DNA of 64,000 nucleotides from Rarobacter incanus (GTDB taxonomy: Bacteria; Actinomycetota; Actinomycetes; Actinomycetales; Cellulomonadaceae), in NCBI RefSeq assembly GCF_006715765.1, contig NZ_VFNV01000001.1:2108001-2172000 (forward strand), in the 5' to 3' direction. Below are positions 9,398 through 17,495 of this stretch, in pieces; the first letter of the stretch is position 1, and each line of letters starts with the position of its first letter. The position numbers and the translations under genes were made by a program. Below the pieces are notes generated by a model, which searched no databases, was not told the origin of the DNA, and was given only the letters and a program-made list of their open reading frames with translations.

Positions 9398-11263
9398 ATG
9401 TGTGGAATCGTTGGATATGCGGGGCCCGTGGCGGCTCCCTCGAATCGTCCGCTCGAGATCGCGATCGAGGGCCTGCGGCGGCTCGAATACAGGGGCTACG
9501 ACTCGGCGGGTGTTGCGGTCGTTGCGCCCGGGTTGCAGCAGGTCGAGGTGCGAAAGAAAGCGGGAAAGCTCGCCAACCTGGTCGCGCTGCTCAACGCCGA
9601 ACCCCTGCCGCCGGCCACGGCAGCCATCGGACACACCAGGTGGGCGACGCACGGCGGACCGACTGACGTCAACGCGCACCCGCACGTCGCCGATGACGGC
9701 AAGCTGGCGCTGATCCACAACGGCATCATCGAAAACTTCGCCGCGCTGCGCGACGACCTCAAGGCGGATGGATCGGTTTTCTATTCGCAGACCGACACGG
9801 AGGTTGCTGCCCACCTGCTGGCACGCGAATACCGCACCCACGGGGACCTGGCCGAGGCGATGCGCGCGACCGCCCGCCGGCTCGAGGGGACGTTCACGCT
9901 CCTTGCCGTGCACACCGACTCCCCCGGAACGGTGGTGGGCGCCCGCCACGATTCACCGCTAGTGGTCGGTTTGGGGGAGGGCGAGAACTTCCTCGGATCC
10001 GACGTTGCGGCATTTGTGTCCGCTACCAAGCAGGCGCTTGAACTCGGGCAGGATCAGGTGGTCACGATCACCGCCGATTCCGTCGCCATCACCGACTTCG
10101 CAGGCAACCCGGTCGAGGCCCAGCCCTACACCGTCGACTGGGATGCGTCGGCCGCGGAGAAGGGCGGTTTCCGCACCTTCATGGACAAGGAAATCAACGA
10201 TGAACCGCAGGCGGTGGCGGACACGCTGCTGGGGCGCACTAACACGGCGGGCAATCTCACCCTCGACGAGTTACGGATCGATGAGGCCCTGCTGCGCACC
10301 GTTGACAAGATCATCGTGATTGCGTGCGGCACTGCCGCCTACGCCGGACACGTTGCCAAGTATGCGATCGAACACTGGTGCCGGATCCCGGTCGAGGTCG
10401 AGTTGGCGCATGAATTCAGGTATCGCGACGCCGTGGTCTCGGAAAAGACCCTCGTCGTGGCGATCTCGCAGTCCGGCGAAACGATGGACACGCTCATGGC
10501 GGTGCGCCACGCGCGGGAGCAGGGCGCGAAGGTGTTGTCTATCGTCAACACGCACGGATCTACGATCCCGCGCGAATCGGATGCGGTGCTATACACGCAT
10601 GCGGGCCCGGAAATCGCCGTCGCCTCGACCAAGGCATTCCTGGCCCAGCTCACCGCGGCCTACCTGCTGGGCCTCTATTTGGCGCAGGTGCGTGGTACTA
10701 AGTTCCCCGACGAAATCGCGGGCGTCCTGGCGGACCTGAAAGCGATGCCGAATAAGATCCGCACCGTCATCGACGGCGGCGACCGAATCCGCATGATAGC
10801 GCGCTGGATGGATTCGCGTTCGGTGCTGTTCTTGGGCAGGCACGTCGGCTTCCCCGTCGCGATGGAGGGGGCGCTGAAGCTCAAGGAACTGGCGTATATC
10901 CACGCCGAGGGCTTCGCCGCGGGCGAACTGAAGCACGGGCCGATCGCGTTGATCGAACCGGGCATTCCGGTGTTCGTTATTGTGCCATCGCCGCGCGGGC
11001 GCGATTCGCTGCATTCCAAAGTGATATCCAACATTCAAGAAATCAGGGCGCGCGGGGCCCGCACCCTCGTTATCGCCGAGGAGGGCGACGACGCGGTGCT
11101 GCCGTACGCGGACGAGGTCTTTTGGGTGCCGCAGTCCCCGACACTCCTATCGCCGCTGGTCACGGTAGTGCCGCTGCAAATATTTGCGTGCGAGCTCGCC
11201 ACCGCGCGAGGCCTGGACGTCGACCAGCCGCGCAATCTGGCAAAGTCCGTGACGGTCGAATAG
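9398..11263 (+). CDS. glmS: Glutamine--fructose-6-phosphate aminotransferase (isomerizing)
   Basis: 621 residues. It makes glucosamine-6-phosphate from fructose-6-phosphate and glutamine, feeding GlmM. The N-terminal MCGIVGYAG places the nucleophilic Cys at position 2 after Met removal, which fixes the start at 9398. The amidotransferase domain (about 1-225) includes TRWATHGGPTDVNAHPH. Two SIS domains follow (CGTAAYAG, SQSGETMDT, STKAFLAQL, EGFAAGELKHGPIAL). The C-terminus NLAKSVTVE is the canonical tail. First gene of a tight operon. Confidence 0.97.
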   Translation: MCGIVGYAGPVAAPSNRPLEIAIEGLRRLEYRGYDSAGVAVVAPGLQQVEVRKKAGKLANLVALLNAEPLPPATAAIGHTRWATHGGPTDVNAHPHVADDGKLALIHNGIIENFAALRDDLKADGSVFYSQTDTEVAAHLLAREYRTHGDLAEAMRATARRLEGTFTLLAVHTDSPGTVVGARHDSPLVVGLGEGENFLGSDVAAFVSATKQALELGQDQVVTITADSVAITDFAGNPVEAQPYTVDWDASAAEKGGFRTFMDKEINDEPQAVADTLLGRTNTAGNLTLDELRIDEALLRTVDKIIVIACGTAAYAGHVAKYAIEHWCRIPVEVELAHEFRYRDAVVSEKTLVVAISQSGETMDTLMAVRHAREQGAKVLSIVNTHGSTIPRESDAVLYTHAGPEIAVASTKAFLAQLTAAYLLGLYLAQVRGTKFPDEIAGVLADLKAMPNKIRTVIDGGDRIRMIARWMDSRSVLFLGRHVGFPVAMEGALKLKELAYIHAEGFAAGELKHGPIALIEPGIPVFVIVPSPRGRDSLHSKVISNIQEIRARGARTLVIAEEGDDAVLPYADEVFWVPQSPTLLSPLVTVVPLQIFACELATARGLDVDQPRNLAKSVTVE

Positions 11264-11280
11264 GCGGGGTCACGAGGGGC

Positions 11281-11703
11281 ATGATCCGGGCAATTGGAAC
11301 CGATTTCGTGGCCCAGGAGCGCCTGCGGCGGGCTTTGGGACGAGTTCCGCGCCTGCGCGAGCGGTTGTTCACTGCGGCGGAGCGCGATTTGCCGTTGCCA
11401 AGCCTCGCGGCGCGATTCGCCGTGAAGGAGGCCGTCGCGAAGGCACTCGGGTCGCCGGGCGACCTCTCGTGGCAGGACGTGAGCACTGTGCGCGGAAGCG
11501 CGGGAGAACCCGTGGTGAAACTCGCGGGCGCCAGCGCCCGGCGGGCCGAGGCGTTGGGGATCGACACCTGGCACGTCTCGATCAGCCACGATGGCGGATT
11601 CGCGCTCGCTTTCGTGGTTGCGGAAGCGCGGACCTGCGGCGCAGGCCCGGCCGCCGACGCGGTGGCGGCGCCCACCCGCCGTGCCGAGGGGGCGCAGCGA
11701 TGA
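11281..11703 (+). CDS. acpS: Holo-[acyl-carrier-protein] synthase
   Basis: 140 residues. It transfers 4'-phosphopantetheine from CoA to apo-ACP. The N-terminus IRAIGTDFV corresponds to the magnesium-binding start of AcpS, the central motif ARFAVKEAVAKALG is the family signature, and WHVSISHDGGFALAFVVAE is the C-terminal strand. An extra Ala-rich tail of about 20 residues follows. GAGG lies four bases before ATG 11281. The 3' end overlaps the next gene as ATGA. Confidence 0.93.
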   Translation: MIRAIGTDFVAQERLRRALGRVPRLRERLFTAAERDLPLPSLAARFAVKEAVAKALGSPGDLSWQDVSTVRGSAGEPVVKLAGASARRAEALGIDTWHVSISHDGGFALAFVVAEARTCGAGPAADAVAAPTRRAEGAQR

Positions 11704-13382
11704 TCGAGGGGTTCAGCGCCGAAGACGTGCGCGCCGCCGAGGAGCCGCTGCTGGCCGCGGGAGTCCCGCTCATGGAACGCGCCGCTTTCGGATTGGCGAT
11801 GCGGGCGCTGGCCGCCTTGCGCGCGCGCGGCGGGGTCCGCGGGGCCCGGGTCGTCGTTCTGGCGGGCAGGGGAAACAATGGCGCGGATGCGATGCTTGCG
11901 GGCGCGCATCTGGCCGCGCGCGGCGCTGCCGTTTCGACAATCCTTGTGGCGGGATCCGGGGTCGATCACGCCGTGGCGCGCCTGCGATCCCAGGGAGGCC
12001 GCTTCCTTGCACTGCAGGACGCCGACGACCCGCGGGCAATCGAGATGTGTCGCACCGCGACCCTGGTGCTCGATGGGGTGCTGGGAACCGGATCCGCCGC
12101 GAACACGGGCGTGCGCGGCAACGCGCGCACGCTCATGGCGCAGGCGCGCGGCGCGATTGCGAGCGCAGGCGCTTTTGTGATCGCCGTCGATCAGCCCTCC
12201 GGGATCGACTCCACCACGGGCGCGGTCCCCGACCCGCAGGCCGTCCTTCCGGCTGACGAAACGGTCACCTTCGGCGCCGCGAAGGCTGGCTTGCTGTGCG
12301 AGCCCGCGGCCACCTATGCGGGCACCATCACCGTGATCGACATCGGCATGGGCGCGCAGCTGACCGCTACCGCGCCCGTCGTGCGCCGCTTGCAGGTGGC
12401 CGATGTGCGCGCGGAGCGCCTGCTACGAGCCCCGCGCGCGAGCGACCACAAGTACCTGCGCGGGGTCGTGGGGATCATTGCGGGGTCCGCCCACTATCCC
12501 GGTGCGGCCATCATGTCGTGCGCCGCGGCGCAGCACGCGGGAGTCGGCATGGTCCGCTACTTTGGGCCACGGGAGGCGGCCAGCCAGGTGATCGCCGCGA
12601 ACCCGCAGGTCGTCCACGCCGCGGGCAGGGTGCAGGCGTACGTGGCGGGCAGCGGCCTGCCCGCCGACCACGATTCGCAGGCCGGTGCTGACAGGGAACT
12701 TGCGGCGCAATATAGCGCGTCCGCCGCCGCGCTGGCGCTCGCCCTGGGCACTGCCTCACCGGTCGACCTGGCCAGGCTCGGCCTGGGCGAGGGCGCGGCA
12801 CCGGTGCCGATCGTGCTCGATGCGGGTGCGCTCACCGCACTGCCACGAAACCTGCCCGCCCACGTCGTCCTGACACCCCACGCGGGTGAGCTGGCTAGCC
12901 TCCTGAACCAGGCGGGCCACCCGGACGTCACCAGGGCAGGCATCGAGGGTGCGCCCCTGCGATTCGCCCGCATGGCGCACGGCATCTTCGGCGGGACCCT
13001 TTTACTGAAGGGATCAACGACGATTATCGCCGGGGCGGGCGGCGTATGGTCACAGAACGACGGAACCGCCTGGCTCGCGACGGCGGGAGCCGGCGATGCA
13101 CTGGCCGGAATAGTCGGTGCGGTTCTGGCGCAGAACTCGTCCCTCATCATGACGGGACGCCAGGACACCGGCAGGATCGTTGCGCTCGCGGCAATGATCC
13201 ACGGCATGTCCGCGCGGTTTGCGGCGGGCCTGCACCCGGTGGCTGACGGTCAAGGCGGTCGGATCGATCCCGACCCGAATCTGGGCAGACCAATAACCGT
13301 CCCCGGGCTCATCGAATGCATCCCGCGGGCCGTCGCGCAGCTGCTTTCCGCCTCCCCCGATAACGGTGGGACAATAGTGTAG
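11700..13382 (+). CDS. nnr: Bifunctional NAD(P)H-hydrate epimerase / ADP-dependent dehydratase
   Basis: 560 residues in two domains. It repairs hydrated NAD(P)H. The N-terminal YjeF epimerase domain (about 1-215) carries LAGRGNNGADAMLAGAHLA, where most homologues have GGDG in place of GADA, and DQPSGIDSTTG. The C-terminal ribokinase-like dehydratase (about 225-550) has VVLTPHAGEL and the catalytic loop TAGAGDALAGIVGA. Coupled to acpS by a four-base overlap and to alr by one base. A working dehydratase is likely; the altered glycine loop makes the epimerase half slightly less certain. Confidence 0.92.
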   Translation: MIEGFSAEDVRAAEEPLLAAGVPLMERAAFGLAMRALAALRARGGVRGARVVVLAGRGNNGADAMLAGAHLAARGAAVSTILVAGSGVDHAVARLRSQGGRFLALQDADDPRAIEMCRTATLVLDGVLGTGSAANTGVRGNARTLMAQARGAIASAGAFVIAVDQPSGIDSTTGAVPDPQAVLPADETVTFGAAKAGLLCEPAATYAGTITVIDIGMGAQLTATAPVVRRLQVADVRAERLLRAPRASDHKYLRGVVGIIAGSAHYPGAAIMSCAAAQHAGVGMVRYFGPREAASQVIAANPQVVHAAGRVQAYVAGSGLPADHDSQAGADRELAAQYSASAAALALALGTASPVDLARLGLGEGAAPVPIVLDAGALTALPRNLPAHVVLTPHAGELASLLNQAGHPDVTRAGIEGAPLRFARMAHGIFGGTLLLKGSTTIIAGAGGVWSQNDGTAWLATAGAGDALAGIVGAVLAQNSSLIMTGRQDTGRIVALAAMIHGMSARFAAGLHPVADGQGGRIDPDPNLGRPITVPGLIECIPRAVAQLLSASPDNGGTIV

Positions 13383-14590
13383 TGACTGATCACTATTACC
13401 CGGCCCGCGCCGTGGTCGATCTCGGAGCCATTCGCCACAACACGGAACTGCTTGCGCGGACCGCCGCGGGAAGCGCCGTCATGTCCGTGGTCAAGGCAGA
13501 CGCCTACGGGCATGGGCTTGTGCCGGTGGCCCGCGCCGCGCTCAGCGGGGGTGCGACGTGGCTTGGCGTCGCCCAGTCGAGCGAGGCGCTCGCCCTGCGC
13601 GCGGCGGGCATTGGCGCCCCGGTTCTGACCTGGCTTTACGGGCCCGATGCCCCGTTTGAAGAGCTTATTGCGTCAAACATTGACGTTTCGGTGGCGTCCT
13701 TGGACGCGTTGGCGCGCGTGCAGCGGGCTGCCCTGGGCCTGGGTCTCACCGCCCGAATCCACGTCAAGGTCGACACCGGGTTGGGGAGAAACGGAGTTAC
13801 CGCTGGTCAATGGGAGGATTTTGCGGAATCGCTGCAATACGCTTTGACGGTCGGCAGTATTGAGGTGGTCGGAATCTGGTCGCACCTGGCCTTCGGCGAT
13901 GAACCGGGCAACCCCTTCACGCAGGTCCAGATTGCGGCACTGAACCGGGCCTCGTCGGATCTTGAAGGCAGGGGTACGGGGCCCTTGCTGCGCCACATCG
14001 CCGCATCGGGCGCGACATTGCTGGAGCCCGCCGCCCGCCTGGACTTGGTGCGGCCCGGCATCGCAACCTATGGTCTCACGCCGTTTCCGCAGGTGGCCGA
14101 CAGTGAGAAGCTGGGATTGCGGCCCGCGATGCGGGTGGTGGCCGAATTAGCGACGGTGAAGCCGGTCGATGCGGGGCAGGGCGTTTCCTACGGGCATCAC
14201 TACGTCACGCAGGCGCCCACCGTCTTGGGCGTCGTGCCGCTGGGCTATGCCGATGGCGTCCCGCGCCACGTCTCTGGAAACCCCGATCATCCGGGCGCGC
14301 CGGTGCGGATTCTGGGGGCCGCCGCCCGCCCGGGTCGAATCGCGGGGAGGGTCTGCATGGACCAGGTCGTTGTCGATCTGGGGCCGGACGCGTCGGAGCG
14401 TGCGGGCGACAAGGTCGTGCTGTTCGGTGACCCGGCCATGGGCGAACCGACCGCACAGCATTGGGCGGATTGCGCGGGCACGATCAACTATGAGATAACC
14501 ACCCGCCTGGGGCCGCGCGTCCCGCGCCAGTACGTCGATAGTGCGCGCGCCGACGGCGACGTCGACCTCACGCAGACGGATTGGAGCTAA
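13382..14590 (+). CDS. alr: Alanine racemase
   Basis: 402 residues, PLP-dependent. It produces D-alanine for peptidoglycan. The PLP lysine is in VMSVVKADAYGHG (about residue 38), the opposing catalytic Tyr in GVSYGHHYV (about 264), and RVCMDQVVVDLG is conserved near the C-terminus. GTG 13382 overlaps the preceding TAG by one base. Confidence 0.96.
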   Translation: MTDHYYPARAVVDLGAIRHNTELLARTAAGSAVMSVVKADAYGHGLVPVARAALSGGATWLGVAQSSEALALRAAGIGAPVLTWLYGPDAPFEELIASNIDVSVASLDALARVQRAALGLGLTARIHVKVDTGLGRNGVTAGQWEDFAESLQYALTVGSIEVVGIWSHLAFGDEPGNPFTQVQIAALNRASSDLEGRGTGPLLRHIAASGATLLEPAARLDLVRPGIATYGLTPFPQVADSEKLGLRPAMRVVAELATVKPVDAGQGVSYGHHYVTQAPTVLGVVPLGYADGVPRHVSGNPDHPGAPVRILGAAARPGRIAGRVCMDQVVVDLGPDASERAGDKVVLFGDPAMGEPTAQHWADCAGTINYEITTRLGPRVPRQYVDSARADGDVDLTQTDWS

Positions 14591-14592
14591 CG

Positions 14593-15105
14593 GTGGCAGC
14601 CAAACTCCTCGATGGTTACAGCCAGGGGTTGCCAACGGCCGATGACATGCGCGATTTCGGTGCGCGTCTGGCCGCCCTGCTGCGCCCTGGCGACCTGGTC
14701 ATCCTGACCGGGCCCCTGGGAGCGGGGAAGACCACCCTGACCCAGGGCATCGGTACGGGCCTGGGAGTGCGCGGTCACATCGTGTCGCCCACGTTCACGA
14801 TCGCACGCGAATATCCAGGACCGGCGGGGGCGCCCGGGCTTGTGCACGTCGACGCCTACCGCCTGGGTTCGCTGGACGAACTGGATGCGCTGGACCTCGA
14901 CACCACACTGGACGAATCGGTCACTGTGGTTGAGTGGGGGGCGGGAGTCGCAGAAGTGCTGAGCGAGGACAGGCTCGAAGTCACGATCGATCGCCCACTC
15001 GGGGCGGGAACGGGCGGCGACGCCTTTGACCAGCCCAGCGAGCGGCGCGTGACACTGCGCGCGAGCGGGGCGCGCTGGGCATCGGCCGCGTGGCTCGAAC
15101 GGTAG
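14593..15105 (+). CDS. tsaE: tRNA threonylcarbamoyladenosine biosynthesis ATPase TsaE
   Basis: About 170 residues. TsaE is the ATPase partner of TsaB and TsaD in t6A37 formation. Walker A is LTGPLGAGKTTLTQGIG; IVSPTFTIAREY and HVDAYRLGSLDEL are family blocks, and VVEWGAG follows. GTG 14593 is preferred because GGAG sits six bases upstream; a TTG at 14581 in the same frame is the alternative. Lies three genes from tsaD with tsaB and rimI between, the standard arrangement. Confidence 0.94.
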   Translation: MAAKLLDGYSQGLPTADDMRDFGARLAALLRPGDLVILTGPLGAGKTTLTQGIGTGLGVRGHIVSPTFTIAREYPGPAGAPGLVHVDAYRLGSLDELDALDLDTTLDESVTVVEWGAGVAEVLSEDRLEVTIDRPLGAGTGGDAFDQPSERRVTLRASGARWASAAWLER

Positions 15106-15108
15106 GGT
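15103..15108 (+). promoter_or_regulatory. Possible internal -10 hexamer TAGGGT before tsaB
   Basis: TAGGGT overlaps the tsaE stop codon and is followed by seven bases and GTG 15116, the same spacing as the leaderless promoters elsewhere. It may be an internal promoter, or simply a purine-rich ribosome site. Confidence 0.35.
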
Positions 15109-15115
15109 GGTTTCC

Positions 15116-15829
15116 GTGGTGACATTGGCAATAGATACCTCGGCAGGCATCAGCGTTAGCGTCGTCGGGCCCGATGAGGTGGTGACAGAATCCAACCCTT
15201 CGAACCGGCAGCATGCCGAACTGTTGGCGCCCCTCATCGAGCGCGCACTGGGGCGCGCTGAGGTTCTTCCCAGTGACGTGACGCGAGTCGTTGTCGGTAC
15301 CGGCCCCGCGCCGTTCACGGGATTGCGGGCCGGGCTGGTCGCGGCCCGCACGTTCGCGTTTGCCCGCGGCATTCCCGTCTTCGGCGTGTGCTCGCTGGAC
15401 GCCGTGGCGTTGCGCGCGGCGCGTTCATTGGCGCTGCCCACCGGCACCAGGTTGCTGGTACTCGCCGATGCGCGGCGCAAGGAGGTCTATGGCCGCAGGT
15501 ACCTGGTTGAGTCGGTCGATGATGGAACCTTCGGCGCAATCGGTGTGGACGAGGCCCGCGTCCTCGCGCGGGACGGCTCTGCCTTTGTGGAGCGGCCATC
15601 CGCATTGACCGATGTGGACGCCACTGTCGTCGTGACTGCGGGCCCGTTGCCCGTACTGGGCGACGTGGTGCAGGTTGATGCCGACAACTGCACCCTGGAG
15701 GCGGGGTTGCTGGCGAGCATCGCGCGCGATGACCTGGCCGCGGGCGCCGAGTTGGCCTGCGATCCCCTCTACCTGCGTCGTCCGGATGCGCAGGTGCCGA
15801 CCCAGGCCAAGCGGTCGGCTGGCGCATGA
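15116..15829 (+). CDS. tsaB: tRNA threonylcarbamoyladenosine biosynthesis protein TsaB
   Basis: About 237 residues. It is the non-catalytic ASKHA-fold partner of TsaD. The N-terminus TLAIDTSAGISVSVV and the segment GPAPFTGLRAGLVAARTFAF are typical. Several GTG codons (15107, 15116, 15119) could start it; 15116 is chosen for its spacing from TAGGGT. The stop overlaps rimI as ATGA. Confidence 0.93.
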   Translation: MVTLAIDTSAGISVSVVGPDEVVTESNPSNRQHAELLAPLIERALGRAEVLPSDVTRVVVGTGPAPFTGLRAGLVAARTFAFARGIPVFGVCSLDAVALRAARSLALPTGTRLLVLADARRKEVYGRRYLVESVDDGTFGAIGVDEARVLARDGSAFVERPSALTDVDATVVVTAGPLPVLGDVVQVDADNCTLEAGLLASIARDDLAAGAELACDPLYLRRPDAQVPTQAKRSAGA

Positions 15830-16335
15830 GCGGCTCGGTTGAGACGTACCGCGTGCGCGCCATGCGGGCATCGGATCTGGACACGATCGTGCGTTTGGAA
15901 CAGGCCCTTTTTGGCAAGCAGGCGTGGTCGTACGCGATGCTCGCCGAAGAATTGGGCGGTCCCGGCAGGTGGTACATCGTTGTCACTCACCGCGATCTGA
16001 CCTCGATCGGACCGGATACGGTCATCGGTTACGCGGGCTTATGGTTCGACGGAGAAGTCACGCAAATCATGACTGTCGGCGTCGACGTCCGGCATCAGGG
16101 TAACGGCGCTGGATCAATCCTGATTGAGGCGCTCGTTTCCCGATCGGTCGCAATCGGCGCCGAGGCGGTGCTGCTCGAGGTCGCGGTGGGGAATGATCCG
16201 GCGCTGCGCCTGTACGGCAAGTACGGCTTTGAACAACTTGGAATTCGGAAGAGGTATTACCAGCCGGGCGACATCGACGCGGTCGTGATGAGGCTGGACC
16301 TAACCGATCGGTACGACAAAGGGCAGGATCTGTGA
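15826..16335 (+). CDS. rimI: Ribosomal protein S18-alanine N-acetyltransferase (GNAT)
   Basis: 169 residues with a GNAT fold. [18 protein letters not shown] is the acetyl-CoA pyrophosphate loop (Q-x-x-G-x-G/A form), and [20 protein letters not shown] is the conserved end. RimI acetylates the N-terminus of S18; the name rests on this motif pattern and on the constant position between tsaB and tsaD. Confidence 0.9.
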   Translation: MSGSVETYRVRAMRASDLDTIVRLEQALFGKQAWSYAMLAEELGGPGRWYIVVTHRDLTSIGPDTVIGYAGLWFDGEVTQIMTVGVDVRHQGNGAGSILIEALVSRSVAIGAEAVLLEVAVGNDPALRLYGKYGFEQLGIRKRYYQPGDIDAVVMRLDLTDRYDKGQDL

Positions 16336-17375
16336 GCGAACCGTTAGTACTGGGCATCGAATCCTCGTGTGACGAGACGGGAGTCGCCTTGGTGCGGGGC
16401 AACGACCTGTTGGTCGATTCTGTGGCGAGTTCCGTTGAAGAGCATGCCCGTTTCGGCGGGATCATTCCCGAGATCGCTTCGCGGGCTCACCTGGAGGCGA
16501 TGGTCCCAACGCTATCGCGGGCGTTGCAAATAGCCGATGTCGATTTGGGTTCCATTGACGCGATTGCGGTCACGGCGGGACCGGGCCTGGTCGGTCCTTT
16601 GACCGTGGGTGTGTCGGCGGCGAAGGCGCTTGCGCTCGCGACCGGTAAACCGTTATACGGTGTCAATCACGTAATCGGGCACGCCGCCGTGGATCAACTG
16701 GTGCACGGAGAGTTTCCCGAAAGGTTCCTGGCCCTGGTTGTGTCCGGGGGACATTCGTCGATGCTCCTGGTCGACGATATCGCCACGGGTGTGCGGGAAT
16801 TGGGGTCGACGTTGGACGACGCTGCAGGCGAGGCGTTCGACAAGGTTGGGCGGTTACTCGGTCTGCCGTACCCCGGCGGGCCGCACATCGATCGCCTGGC
16901 CAGGGAGGGCGACCCAGCGGCGATCCGGTTCCCCCGTGGACTGACCTCGGCGAAAGATCAGGCGGCGCACGCTTACGATTTTTCTTTCTCGGGACTGAAA
17001 ACGGCGGTTGCCAGGTGGGTCGAAGCGCGGGAAGCCGTTGGTCAGGAGCTTCCGCTCGCCGACATTTCAGCATCTTTCGCGGCCGCTGTCGCCGATGTCT
17101 TGACGGCGAAGACAATCGCCGCCTGTGAACGTCACGGCCTGGACACGGTCGTCATCGGCGGGGGCTTCTCGGCCAATTCGCAACTTCGCGACATGGCGGC
17201 ACTGCGATGCGCGGAAGCGGGGATCACATTGCGAGTACCGCCCATTCGCTACTGCACCGATAACGGAGCGATGATCGCGGCGCTGGGGGCGTCGATGATT
17301 CGTGCCGGGGTCGCACCATCGCGCCTCGATTTCGGCGTTGACTCGTCCATGCCGCTCGAGGTCACCCACGTGTGA
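16332..17375 (+). CDS. tsaD: tRNA N6-adenosine threonylcarbamoyltransferase
   Basis: 347 residues. TsaD transfers threonylcarbamoyl to A37 of ANN-decoding tRNAs. The protein starts with [15 protein letters not shown]; the iron-binding His pair is in VNHVIGHAA, and [28 protein letters not shown] and [13 protein letters not shown] are all present. GTG 16332 overlaps the rimI stop. Last gene of the glmS operon, followed by a long inverted repeat. Confidence 0.97.
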   Translation: MSEPLVLGIESSCDETGVALVRGNDLLVDSVASSVEEHARFGGIIPEIASRAHLEAMVPTLSRALQIADVDLGSIDAIAVTAGPGLVGPLTVGVSAAKALALATGKPLYGVNHVIGHAAVDQLVHGEFPERFLALVVSGGHSSMLLVDDIATGVRELGSTLDDAAGEAFDKVGRLLGLPYPGGPHIDRLAREGDPAAIRFPRGLTSAKDQAAHAYDFSFSGLKTAVARWVEAREAVGQELPLADISASFAAAVADVLTAKTIAACERHGLDTVVIGGGFSANSQLRDMAALRCAEAGITLRVPPIRYCTDNGAMIAALGASMIRAGVAPSRLDFGVDSSMPLEVTHV

Positions 17376-17427
17376 TGCACGTTCCATGCTCGCCGATGGC
17401 GCGGGGTTGAACTAGTCCCAGCCGTAA

Positions 17428-17476
17428 CGACAATGGGTGTTTGCCCGGTGGTATACCGGACAAACACCCATTGTCG
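17428..17476. terminator. Bidirectional terminator between tsaD and the GH64 gene
   Basis: A 16-bp perfect outer stem (CGACAATGGGTGTTTG at 17428-17443 with CAAACACCCATTGTCG at 17461-17476) and an inner 5-bp CCGGT/ACCGG stem. It sits between two convergent genes and can fold in either transcript. No clear T tract on either side. Confidence 0.8.
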
Positions 17477-17495
17477 TGCGGGCTTCGTCAGTCGG

